Assembly (NCBI RefSeq): GCF_000568255.1
Contig: NZ_KK037166.1
Location: forward strand, 623,205 to 687,204
Source: Kutzneria sp. 744
GTDB taxonomy: Bacteria > Actinomycetota > Actinomycetes > Mycobacteriales > Pseudonocardiaceae
Direction: 5' to 3'
Length of the DNA: 64,000 bases
The stretch's first letter is position 1. Each line of letters begins with the position of its first letter. This document shows, in pieces, positions 33,154 to 44,356 of this stretch. A program made the position numbers and the translations under genes. The notes below the pieces were generated by a model. It searched no databases, was not told the origin of the DNA, and saw nothing but the letters and a program-made list of their open reading frames with translations.

Positions 33154-34245
33154 ATGCCCGAACCAGGCTTTCCCCTGTCTCGACGCGCACTTCTCCGCAC
33201 GGCGTCGATCACCGCGCTCATGGCTGCCGCCGGCAACGAGGCGGTGGCCAACGCCGCCGCACCGAGTCACGGTCCCGTCGCCGGCCCGCTGCCCGACCAA
33301 CAGCGTTACTTCGGTCTGTTCCGGGAAGTAGCCGACCAGTCGACCGTGCCGGCCAGCGCGTTCGCCGACTACGGCGCCGTGCCCGCCAGCGTCATGTGGT
33401 TCGACAACTGGGGCCGCCGGGCCGCGTTCCCCGTGGCCACGGCCGAGGCGCTCTGGCGGCGCAACGTGCTTCCGCACTTTACCTGGGAGCCTTGGGATCC
33501 GACACTCGCGCTGACCGACCCCAAGCAGATCACGTTGGCAGCCATCACAAGTGGGCAGTGGGACGACTACATCGCCGCGCGCGGCCGCGAGTTCGCACGG
33601 TACGGCAAACCGCTGATCGTGCGCTGGGGCCACGAGTTCAACGGCAACTGGTATCCGTGGGCGGTCGCCACCAACAACCAGGATCCGCGGGCCTTCGTGC
33701 GGGCCTACCGGCGCGTGCACGACATCGTGCGTGCCCAGGGCGCGCACAACGTCCAGTGGTGCTGGGCCTACAACAACGGGGCGAGCCCCGCCGCCGACTG
33801 GAACGACGAGGCGCTCGCCTATCCCGGCGGCGCGTACGTGGACTGGATCGGGATCGACGGCTACAACTGGGGTTTCGGCCCGTCCTGGGACCCGAACGTC
33901 GACCACTGGACCAGCTTCGTCGACACCTTCGCCGCGGCCTACGCCCGGGCCCGCGCCATCGATCCCGGCAAACCGGTGATGCTGCCCGAGTTCGCCAGCA
34001 GCGAGGACGGCGGCAGCAAGCGCGACTGGGTCGCCGCGATGATCGCCGAGCTGACCGCCGGCCGGTTCCCCAACCTGCGCCTGCTCACCTGGTTCGACAT
34101 CGACAAGGAGGAACGCTGGTCGCTCACCCCGGGTCTGCCCGGGCTCCGGGAGCTCCTCGGCTCCGGCGACCACCGGCGATGGGCGACCGCGGCCGGCTGT
34201 GCGGCGGCCGCGGTGCCACGCACCTTCCGGCCACTGCCCGAGTAA
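33154..34245 (+). CDS. GH26 beta-mannanase with Tat signal
   Basis: This is a 363-residue GH26 protein. The N-terminus has a twin-arginine signal (SRRALLRTAS), implying folded export. The TIM-barrel contains the acid/base Glu in RWGHEFNGNWYPW, a W-rich subsite (QWCWAYNNG), VDWIGIDGYNWG, and nucleophile Glu in PVMLPEFASSE. GH26 enzymes cut beta-1,4-mannan. It lacks a CBM. ATG 33154 has GGAGA five bases upstream. The CebR-like box implies induction by cellobiose/mannobiose-type inducers. Confidence 0.9.
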   Translation: MPEPGFPLSRRALLRTASITALMAAAGNEAVANAAAPSHGPVAGPLPDQQRYFGLFREVADQSTVPASAFADYGAVPASVMWFDNWGRRAAFPVATAEALWRRNVLPHFTWEPWDPTLALTDPKQITLAAITSGQWDDYIAARGREFARYGKPLIVRWGHEFNGNWYPWAVATNNQDPRAFVRAYRRVHDIVRAQGAHNVQWCWAYNNGASPAADWNDEALAYPGGAYVDWIGIDGYNWGFGPSWDPNVDHWTSFVDTFAAAYARARAIDPGKPVMLPEFASSEDGGSKRDWVAAMIAELTAGRFPNLRLLTWFDIDKEERWSLTPGLPGLRELLGSGDHRRWATAAGCAAAAVPRTFRPLPE

Positions 34246-34466
34246 GTCCTTCTCCCACGTCATGTCGGAAGGCCGCCGGCGCTGTGACCCGGCTGTCCAC
34301 TGCCTGGCGCTGGTGAATCGTCGCCAACCGACTGGGCCTGAGATTGTCCCTGCCTGCCGCGCTCGCCCACTACTACCGCGCACTGGTCGTCACCGACGTG
34401 CTGCCCGGATCTGTGCTCGCTGACGACGGCTCACTAATCTGTATTCGGCCCGCTGCGTGGGTCGGC

Positions 34467-36402
34467 TCAGGTGGGGGTACAGGTCAGCGTCGGTGATGCC
34501 GCCGGCCCCGTGGCCTCGATCCCGAACGTCGTGCTACCGCCGGCGCCGATCGAGCCGTTCCATCCGGCGTCTCTGGCGACCACGGTGGCGCCGTTCTGCG
34601 TCAGGGTGGTGTTCCACGAGTTGGTGACCTGCTGGTCGCCGGGCCACGTCCAGTTGACGCGCCATCCGGTCATCGCCGTGCGACGGTCGTTGGTGATGGT
34701 CACCGTCGCCACGTGGCCGGTGTTCCAGTCGCCGTTGACGTGCAGGCTCGCGGAGCACCCGGCCGCCGGCAGGACCAACAGCGTGATGGAGTTCGCCGGG
34801 TACGTCGCGTCGACGTGACCATTGCTCACCTGGAGATCGCTGCCGCGCACGATGCCGCCCAGATTGCCCGGACCGTAGGTGAACCGCTGCGCCGCGCCGG
34901 CATTGTCGAACCCGGCCACCGACAACGGCGAGGTCAGGTCGCCGCCGGTCTTGTTGACGACCATGACGGTCACCGCCTTGTCGGCGGAGCGCTGCGCCGC
35001 GTACACCGCCAGTTGCCCCTGGTCGGCCGAGCTCGACGACACGCTGACGTCGCCGAACCGGCTGCCCGCGCCGTCGTAGTCGCGGTACATCCGGAACGCG
35101 TAGGCCGCCGGATCGGTCGGCTTGGGCTCGCCCCACAGCGTGGCCAGGTCCAGGCCCTCACGTCCGAAGATGCCCAGGACGTCGGCTTCGGCCAGCGCGC
35201 CGTTGATGTCGTCCAGCGCGCCCCAGTTGTACTCGGTGATGGCGGTCTTGGTGCCCGGGTTGTACTGGGCGACCCACGACTTCATGGTGCGGATGAACTG
35301 CAGCGGCGGCGCGTTGACCCCGCTGGGCCCGATCCAGGACTCGTCGACGTAGGTCGGGTCCCACAGCGACCGGGTGGAGCGCAGCCGCAACGCGTCGGAC
35401 GCGGGGTCCTTGTCGCCGCTGATCTGCGGGTAGTAGTGCTGGTCGAAGTAGTCCAGGTAGCGCCGGCCGTGGGCGTCGCTGTAGTCCTTCATGTTCTTGA
35501 GGTACCCACTGGGAAAGGTTGAGCCCGCCGTGCGCGGCCGAGTCGGCGCCCGGACCGCAGCCGTCCACCCCGGACGCGACCCACTCGCAGTATCCCCAGC
35601 CGGACGGGCCGAGGACCGCGGCGCTCGGGTCGGCGGCCTTGATCGCCGCGGCGGCCGCGGTGCCCTTGTTGCCCAGTTCGTCGTCCGAGACCGCCTCGGG
35701 ATGCACGTCGCGATGCGTGCTGGACCACAGCACCGGCTCGTTGTCGAGCTCGTAGATCGGCACGCCGCCCTGCGCCGCCGTGCCGAACTGGCTCACCAGG
35801 TGCGAGGCCATCTCGCCGTCGAACGACGCGTCCTGCGGGATCGAGGTGTCGGTGGGCACGCCGGTGAGCTTCTGCTGGTTGAGCTGGCCGTTGCCGCAGT
35901 TCGGGTCCCACTGGTCGAAACCGTCCTGCTGAGGGAACCGGGTGGCCGGAAAGCCACAGGTGAACGGGTGCGACGACGGCGAGTCCTTGGCCACCCAGCC
36001 GATCAGGGGCACAGTGACGACCGGCTTGATGCCGCGGTCGAGATCGGACTTGACCACACCCTCCACGGAGTGCTGGTCGTCGGCGACGATGTTCTCGAAG
36101 TACCAGTCGCTGCCGGTGTTGTAGGTGTGGTTCTTGAAGTTGTAGCGGGTGGACGCGTTGCCGCCCCAGCGGGCCACCGACTGGCCGATCTCGGCGCTGA
36201 ACGCCGGATCGCCGCCGTTGAGGCCATAGATGTCGGGACTGATCGCGTGCCGGGCGGCGGAGACGTCCACCGACAGCGCAGGCCCGGTCGTCGCCGCGGC
36301 GTTCGTTGCCGCCGGGGCCGTGAACATCATTGCCAGGACAGCAGCCGCCAAGCCGACGGCCGTCACCGGTTGTCGCCTCCGCCATCGCCGAGTACCCACC
36401 AC
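34467..36402 (-). pseudogene. GH44-CBM2 endoglucanase/xyloglucanase, broken by a frameshift
   Basis: The N-terminal part (signal from GTG 36402, GGAGG upstream) contains GH44 motifs: DIYGLNGGDPAF, WGGNASTRYNFKNHTYN, catalytic acid in YELDNEPVLW, and GPSGWGYCEW. The frame breaks after GGLNLSQW at the CCC run 35505-35507 (GGG on the coding strand). Removing one G continues with YLKNMKDYSDAHGRRYLDYFDQHYYPQ, then the nucleophile Glu in ITEYNWGA and a C-terminal CBM2 (CSASLHVNGDW to TLTCTPT). Corrected length is about 644 residues. GH44 acts on glucans and xyloglucan. As written, the protein would be truncated near residue 300, without nucleophile or CBM. Confidence 0.8.
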
Positions 36403-36669
36403 GGACGCCTCCACCCGGTCCTGTGCGCGGACGTTGTTGACTTGGCGACAGAATGCTTGAGCGCATGCGGCATCCGTCAAGTCGCCGACGACCACCGTCA
36501 CCATCGAAAAACCGTTGCCGCGTCGGCGTGTCAGTGCCTTTCGCCGCAGCCGTCCCCGTAGAGGGGCAGGCCAACCGTGGCACGCGCCGCCTTCCCGCCA
36601 GGCCCGGCGGTGATGTCGTTTCGCCGCGGTGGGCGATTCGGCTGCCGGCCGGTCGGACGTGCCGACTCT

Positions 36670-36678
36670 GAAACTTTC
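36670..36678. promoter_or_regulatory. GAAASTTTC operator between GH44 and GH12
   Basis: GAAACTTTC, embedded in TGAAACTTTCAC, the reverse complement of the element at 46584-46595. It lies in the divergent GH44/GH12 promoter region (36403-36818), about 100 bp from the CebR-type box, so this promoter may integrate two signals. Confidence 0.5.
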
Positions 36679-36775
36679 ACGAGGGAAGCCGTTAGCCGGC
36701 AACGATCGCATGGCGCCGTCGTCGTGGTGCGGCTCGACCGGTTGACGAACCGTCCACGGTTGGGCACGCTCCGTG

Positions 36776-36789
36776 TGGAAGCGCTTCCA
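36776..36789. promoter_or_regulatory. CebR/CelR-type operator before GH12
   Basis: TGGAAGCGCTTCCA, a perfect 14-bp palindrome of the cellobiose-repressor class, 30 bp before the GH12 start. It is the most symmetrical copy in the window. Confidence 0.8.
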
Positions 36790-36818
36790 TACCTGCTCGC
36801 CACCACAAGGGAGTGTTG

Positions 36819-37580
36819 ATGTTGTCAAGGCTGTGGAGGACGACGGTCGTGCTCGGGGCGGCCGCCCTGCTTGCCGGTGCGACCACCCTGACGACCACGT
36901 CAGCCGCCGGTGCCGACACCCAGCTCTGCGACAAGTACGGATCCGTCCGGGTGTCGGGCGGCCGTTACATCGTGCAGAACGACGAGTGGGGCGACGACAC
37001 CACGCAGTGCCTTTCCGTCCGCGACGACGGGTTCACGATCACCACGGCCAACCACAACAAGCCGACCAACGGCGCACCCGCGTCCTACCCGTCCATCTAC
37101 GCCGGCTGCCACTACGGCAACTGCACCAGCGGCAGCGGGCTTCCCCGCCAGGTGGCCAACTTCCACTCGGTGCGGTCCTCCGTCGCCTACACCGTCGCGG
37201 GCGGACAGTGGGATGCGGCGTACGACATCTGGTTCGACCCGAACTCGAACCCGTCCGGGCAGAACACCGGCGCCGAGCTGATGATCTGGGGCAACCACCA
37301 GGGCGCTCCGCAGCCGATCGGGTCCAGGATCGCCACCGTGTCGATCGGCGGTGCGAGCTGGGACGTCTGGTTCGGCAACGTCGGCTGGAACGTCATCAGC
37401 TACGTCCGCACCTCGCCCACGACCTCGCTGAACGTCGACATCGGCGCGTTCACCTCGGACTCGGTGGGGCGCGGCAAGATCAGCCGGTCCTGGTACCTCA
37501 CCAGTATCCAGTTCGGCTTCGAGCCCTGGCAGGGCGGCGCCGGCCTCGGTGTGCAGTCCTTCAGCACCTCGGTGAGCTGA
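36819..37580 (+). CDS. GH12 endo-beta-1,4-glucanase
   Basis: This is a 253-residue secreted single-domain enzyme. After the signal (ends SAAGA) the GH12 fold shows YIVQNDEWGDD, nucleophile Glu in AELMIWGNHQG, acid/base Glu in IQFGFEPWQGG, and the end GVQSFSTSVS. It cuts internal bonds of cellulose/mixed glucan. No CBM is present. ATG 36819 has AAGGGAG upstream; the in-frame upstream GTG/TTG codons lack spacing. It is probably controlled by both the CebR box and the GAAACTTTC box. Confidence 0.9.
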   Translation: MLSRLWRTTVVLGAAALLAGATTLTTTSAAGADTQLCDKYGSVRVSGGRYIVQNDEWGDDTTQCLSVRDDGFTITTANHNKPTNGAPASYPSIYAGCHYGNCTSGSGLPRQVANFHSVRSSVAYTVAGGQWDAAYDIWFDPNSNPSGQNTGAELMIWGNHQGAPQPIGSRIATVSIGGASWDVWFGNVGWNVISYVRTSPTTSLNVDIGAFTSDSVGRGKISRSWYLTSIQFGFEPWQGGAGLGVQSFSTSVS

Positions 37581-37690
37581 CCCACCGCGGGTCCACAGGT
37601 CCACGGGTCCGGGTCGGCTCGCCGTCCACGGCGGCCACCCGGATCATCGGATCCACCAACGTCATCTCGTGACCACCGAGGGGACAGACA

Positions 37691-38791
37691 ATGCGAACAG
37701 GGCTCAGATTGCTCGCCGCGGCGCTGGTGGCCCTGGCCACCAGCGCGTTGCTCGGTTTCGGCACGGCCGCCGCCGAGTCCAACGGCGGGGTCCGGATCAT
37801 GCCGCTGGGCGACTCCATCACCGACGGCGTCCAGACTCCCGGCGGCTACCGGATCGGACTCTGGCAGCGGTTCGTGGCCGCCAACTACCGCGAGGACTTC
37901 GTCGGGTCGCTGTCCAACGGCCCGGCCTCCCTCGGCGACCACGACCACGAGGGCCACTCGGGGTGGCGCATCGACCAGATCGACGCGAACATCGTCACCT
38001 GGTTGCGCAACACCACCCCGCACAGCGTGCTGCTGCACATCGGCACCAACGACATCCTCCAGAACGACGACGTGGCCAACGCCCCCAACCGCCTGTCCGG
38101 GCTGATCGACCACATCACCGCGACGGCGCCGACGGCCGAGGTGTTCGTCGCGACGATCATCCCGCTCGCCAACTCCGGGCAGGAGCAGGCCGTCCAGAGG
38201 TACAACGCCGCGATCCCGGGCATCGTGCAGAGCAAGGTGGCCGCGGGCAAACACGTGCACCTGGTGGACATGCACTCGGCGTTGACCGCCGCGGACCTCG
38301 TCGACGGCATCCACCCCACCGCCGCCGGCTACGACAAGATGGCCACGGTCTGGTTCACCGCGCTGCGCTCGGTGCCCGGCAGCATCGGCGATCCCGTCGT
38401 GCCATCGGGCCGGGAGCTCGTCGGCGCCCAGTCGGGCCGGTGCGTGGACGCGCAGGACACCAATGGCGCACAGGCGCAGTTGGCCGACTGCGCCAACCGG
38501 GCGAGTCAACTGTGGACGGTCACGTCCAGCGGGCAGCTGTCGGTCTACGGGAGCAAGTGCCTTGACGCTTACGGCCAGGGCACCGCCAACGGCACCCAGG
38601 TCGTCGTGTGGGACTGCAACGGGCAGCCCAACCAGCAATGGCGGGTCAACTCCAACGGCACCGTCAGCGGCGTCCAGTCCGGACTCTGCCTCGACGCGTC
38701 GGGACAGGGCACCGCGAACGGCACGAAGATCATCCTGTGGTCGTGCAACGGCCAGGCCAACCAGCGGTGGACGCAACCGTCGCCGTTCTGA
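37691..38791 (+). CDS. SGNH esterase (CE3-like) with CBM13
   Basis: This is a 366-residue secreted protein (signal ending GTAAAE). The SGNH hydrolase motifs are IMPLGDSITDG (Ser nucleophile), DHDHEGHSGWRI, HIGTNDIL and VDGIHPTAAG (Asp/His). The order and spacing fit acetyl-xylan or oligosaccharide esterases of the CE3/GDSL class. The C-terminal about 120 residues are a ricin-type CBM13 (repeats CLDAYGQGTANG, CNGQPNQQW). It probably deacetylates hemicellulose. Transcribed downstream of GH12 with a 110-bp gap, it may share its promoter. Confidence 0.85.
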   Translation: MRTGLRLLAAALVALATSALLGFGTAAAESNGGVRIMPLGDSITDGVQTPGGYRIGLWQRFVAANYREDFVGSLSNGPASLGDHDHEGHSGWRIDQIDANIVTWLRNTTPHSVLLHIGTNDILQNDDVANAPNRLSGLIDHITATAPTAEVFVATIIPLANSGQEQAVQRYNAAIPGIVQSKVAAGKHVHLVDMHSALTAADLVDGIHPTAAGYDKMATVWFTALRSVPGSIGDPVVPSGRELVGAQSGRCVDAQDTNGAQAQLADCANRASQLWTVTSSGQLSVYGSKCLDAYGQGTANGTQVVVWDCNGQPNQQWRVNSNGTVSGVQSGLCLDASGQGTANGTKIILWSCNGQANQRWTQPSPF

Positions 38792-38798
38792 CCGGCCA

Positions 38799-38836
38799 CG
38801 GCCGCCGGCATCACGGGCTCGTGATGCCGGCGGCCG
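38799..38836. terminator. Bidirectional hairpin between SGNH esterase and GH9
   Basis: Seventeen-base perfect arms (CGGCCGCCGGCATCACG 38799-38815 and its complement 38820-38836) with a GGCT loop lie between the convergent stops at 38791 and 38843; they can serve both genes. Confidence 0.75.
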
Positions 38837-38842
38837 AGGTGG

Positions 38843-41598
<2,756 letters not shown>

Positions 41599-41729
41599 TC
41601 AGCGCCAACACTGCGCGGTTCGGCGGTGTCTCGCACGACCATTCGCACCAACTGCCCGGCGGAAACCACGCCACAGGTGCCGGAACACGCTATTCACATG
41701 ACCGACAGGTCGCGTTACAGTGACCAAAC

Positions 41730-41743
41730 TGGAAGCGCTCCCA
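41730..41743. promoter_or_regulatory. CebR/CelR-type operator before GH3-CBM2
   Basis: TGGAAGCGCTCCCA, in the 345-bp divergent region GH9/GH3, 132 bp before the GH3 start. With the box at 41546 the divergent pair has one operator for each gene. Confidence 0.8.
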
Positions 41744-41874
41744 GACGAAGTTGACGTCATCCGGGCGGCCGGTCCGTTCTTCCGAGGCGCCCGCCACACC
41801 GTCCCGCGTGGCGGCCACTCACGCCGCGATGACGAAGCCCGGCAACCGAAGTTCCGCGCCATCCGGAGGTGCCC

Positions 41875-44079
41875 GTGCCACGACGTCCGCCCCGCGCCCT
41901 GCTCGCGCTGGCCGCTGCCGCGCTCGCCACGCTGTCGATCACCGTCGCCGTGGCCGCCGGTCACCCCGCGCCGACGACGCTGCCGGCCGGCGGCCTGCCC
42001 TACCAGGACCCGTCGCTGCCGGTCGCCGACCGGGTGCACGACCTGATGTCCCGGATGACGCTCGACGACGAACTCGGCCAGATGACGCAGGCCGAGCGCG
42101 CCGCGCTGAACCCGCAGAGCGACCTCGCCACCTACCGGGTCGGCTCGGTGCTGTCCGGCGGCGGATCCGCGCCCAGCCCGAACACCGCCCAGTCCTGGGC
42201 CGACATGTACGACAACTTCCAGCGCATCGCGCTGTCCACCTCGCTGGGCATCCCGATGATCTACGGGGCGGACGCCGTGCACGGGCACAACAACGTGTAC
42301 GGCGCAACGATCTTCCCGCACAACATCGGCCTCGGCGCGACCCGCGACGCCGACCTCGCGCAGCGGATCGGCCACGCCACCGCCGAGGAGGTGTCCGGCA
42401 CCGGCATCGACTGGGACTTCGCCCCCTGCCTGTGCGTGGCGCGCGACGACCGGTGGGGCCGCACCTACGAGTCGTTCGGCGAAGTGCCGGAGATCCCGAC
42501 CGCCATGACGTCCATCATCACCGGCCTGCAGGGCGCCACGCTGGGTGGTCCCGCGTCGGTGCTGGCGACCGCCAAGCACTACATCGGCGACGGCGGCACC
42601 ACCGGCGGCGTCAACGAGGGCAACACCCAACTGTCCGAAGCGGACCTGCGGGCCATCCACCTGCCGCCGTTCAAGGCCGCGGTGGACAAGGGCGTGGGCT
42701 CGGTGATGATCTCCTTCAGCAGTTGGAACGGGGTCAAGGACCACGGCAACCACTACCTGATCACCGACCTGCTCAAGGGAGAACTGGGCTTCGGCGGGTT
42801 CGTGGTGTCCGACTGGGCCGGCATCGACCAGATCGACGGCCAGTCCGGGTTCTCCGCCGCCGACGTCGACGCCGCCGTCAACGCCGGCATCGACATGGTC
42901 ATGGTGCCCACCGACTACAAGGGCTTCCTCAACACCCTGCGCGCCGAGGTGAACAACGGGCACATCGCGCGGTCCCGGATCGATGACGCCAACCGTCGCA
43001 TCCTGACCAAGAAGTTCCAGCTCGGCCTGTTCGAGCACCCGTACACCGACCGCTCCTACACCGCCACGGTCGGGTCCGCCGACCACCGCGCGCTGGCCCG
43101 ACAGGCCGTGCGAGAGTCGCAGGTGCTGCTGAAGAACGCGGGCGGGATCCTGCCGCTGGCCAAGTCGTCCAAGGTGTTCGTGGCCGGCAAGTCCGCCGAC
43201 GACATCGGCAACCAGAGCGGCGGCTGGACCATCAGCTGGCAGGGCGGCAGCGGCAACACCACGCCCGGAACCACGGTCCTGCAAGGCATTCGCAGCGCCG
43301 TGGCCGGATCCGGGTCGGTCACCTACGACCGCTACGGCAACGGCATCACCAATGGCTACACGGCCGCGGTCGCAGTCATCGGCGAGACTCCGTACGCGGA
43401 GGGCCAGGGCGACCGGCCCGGTGGCCTCGGCCTCGACCAGGAGGACCTCGCCACGCTGTCGCGGCTGCGCGCGTCCGGGGTGCCGGTGGTCGTGGTGCTG
43501 GTGTCCGGCCGCCCGCTGGACATCGCCGCGCAGCTGCCGAACTGGAACGCGCTGATCGCCGCGTGGCTGCCCGGCACCGAAGGCAACGGCGTGGCGGACG
43601 TGCTGTTCGGCGACTACGCGCCGACCGGGAAGCTGCCGGTGACCTGGCCGAGCAGCAGCTCCCAGGAGCCGATCAATGACGGCGACGGCCAGACTCCGTT
43701 GTTCCCACTGGGATACGGCTTGACCTACCCCGGCGGCGGTACGGCCACACCACCCCCGACCACGACTACGACCACCAGCCCTGGGCCCGGCGGGTGCGCG
43801 GCGGACTACTCGGTCACCAGCACGTGGCAGGGCGGCTTCCAGGCCGCGGTGACGGTCACCAACCGGGGTAGCGCGCCGATCAGCGCGTGGACCGTGTCGT
43901 GGACGTGGCCGGGTGGTCAGACCGTCACCAACGTGTGGAACGGCACGTACACCCAAGCCGGGACGGCAGTCACCATTCGCAACGCGAGTTGGAACGGCAC
44001 ACTGGCGCCCGGCGCGTCGGCCACCTTCGGACTCACCGGCACCGGCACCGCCGCGATTCCGACCATGGCCTGCTCCTGA
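41875..44079 (+). CDS. GH3 beta-glucosidase/glucan hydrolase with CBM2
   Basis: This is a 734-residue secreted enzyme. The GH3 N-domain contains PMIYGADAVHGHNNV, TAKHYIGDGGT and the nucleophile Asp in FGGFVVSDWAG. The C-domain contains AEGQGDRPGGLGLDQ and PGTEGNGVADVLFGDYAPTGKLPVTWP with the acid/base Glu. A Pro/Thr linker leads to CBM2 (CAADYSVTSTWQGGF to MACS). Most GH3 beta-glucosidases lack CBM2, so this one is probably an exo-glucan hydrolase acting on polymer. I chose GTG 41875, five bases after GGAGG; the GTG at 41869 overlaps the ribosome site. Confidence 0.88.
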   Translation: MPRRPPRALLALAAAALATLSITVAVAAGHPAPTTLPAGGLPYQDPSLPVADRVHDLMSRMTLDDELGQMTQAERAALNPQSDLATYRVGSVLSGGGSAPSPNTAQSWADMYDNFQRIALSTSLGIPMIYGADAVHGHNNVYGATIFPHNIGLGATRDADLAQRIGHATAEEVSGTGIDWDFAPCLCVARDDRWGRTYESFGEVPEIPTAMTSIITGLQGATLGGPASVLATAKHYIGDGGTTGGVNEGNTQLSEADLRAIHLPPFKAAVDKGVGSVMISFSSWNGVKDHGNHYLITDLLKGELGFGGFVVSDWAGIDQIDGQSGFSAADVDAAVNAGIDMVMVPTDYKGFLNTLRAEVNNGHIARSRIDDANRRILTKKFQLGLFEHPYTDRSYTATVGSADHRALARQAVRESQVLLKNAGGILPLAKSSKVFVAGKSADDIGNQSGGWTISWQGGSGNTTPGTTVLQGIRSAVAGSGSVTYDRYGNGITNGYTAAVAVIGETPYAEGQGDRPGGLGLDQEDLATLSRLRASGVPVVVVLVSGRPLDIAAQLPNWNALIAAWLPGTEGNGVADVLFGDYAPTGKLPVTWPSSSSQEPINDGDGQTPLFPLGYGLTYPGGGTATPPPTTTTTTSPGPGGCAADYSVTSTWQGGFQAAVTVTNRGSAPISAWTVSWTWPGGQTVTNVWNGTYTQAGTAVTIRNASWNGTLAPGASATFGLTGTGTAAIPTMACS

Positions 44080-44103
44080 CCAAAGTTGCCGTGATGGGTC
44101 ATG

Positions 44104-44137
44104 GGGAGGGCGGTTCGCCTCGGCGAACCGCCCTCCC
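44104..44137. terminator. Strong hairpin after GH3
   Basis: Sixteen-base perfect arms (GGGAGGGCGGTTCGCC and its complement) with a two-base loop, 25 bp after the GH3 stop. Confidence 0.8.
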
Positions 44138-44302
44138 GGTCCATTGTGGACTCCGTTCGGGTGAGCGCGCCACGACGAGTCCCGGCTCGGTGCGAAGTCT
44201 GCGGACACATCCACCGTCCGCGCGAATCGGCATGACAGTCCAGCAAACAGGCTCCATGGAACCCGGGGCACATCAGAGCATCCACGGAACACGGGACACC
44301 GC

Positions 44303-44347
44303 GGAGGACCGGACCGCCTGGGCGGAACCCGCGCGGTCCGGTCCTCC
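44303..44347. terminator. Strong hairpin after GH30 (minus strand)
   Basis: GGAGGACCGGACCGC (44303-44317) and its complement (44333-44347), 10 bp after the GH30 stop. GH3 and GH30 each have their own terminator in this convergent gap. Confidence 0.75.
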
Positions 44348-44356
44348 CCCGTCGCC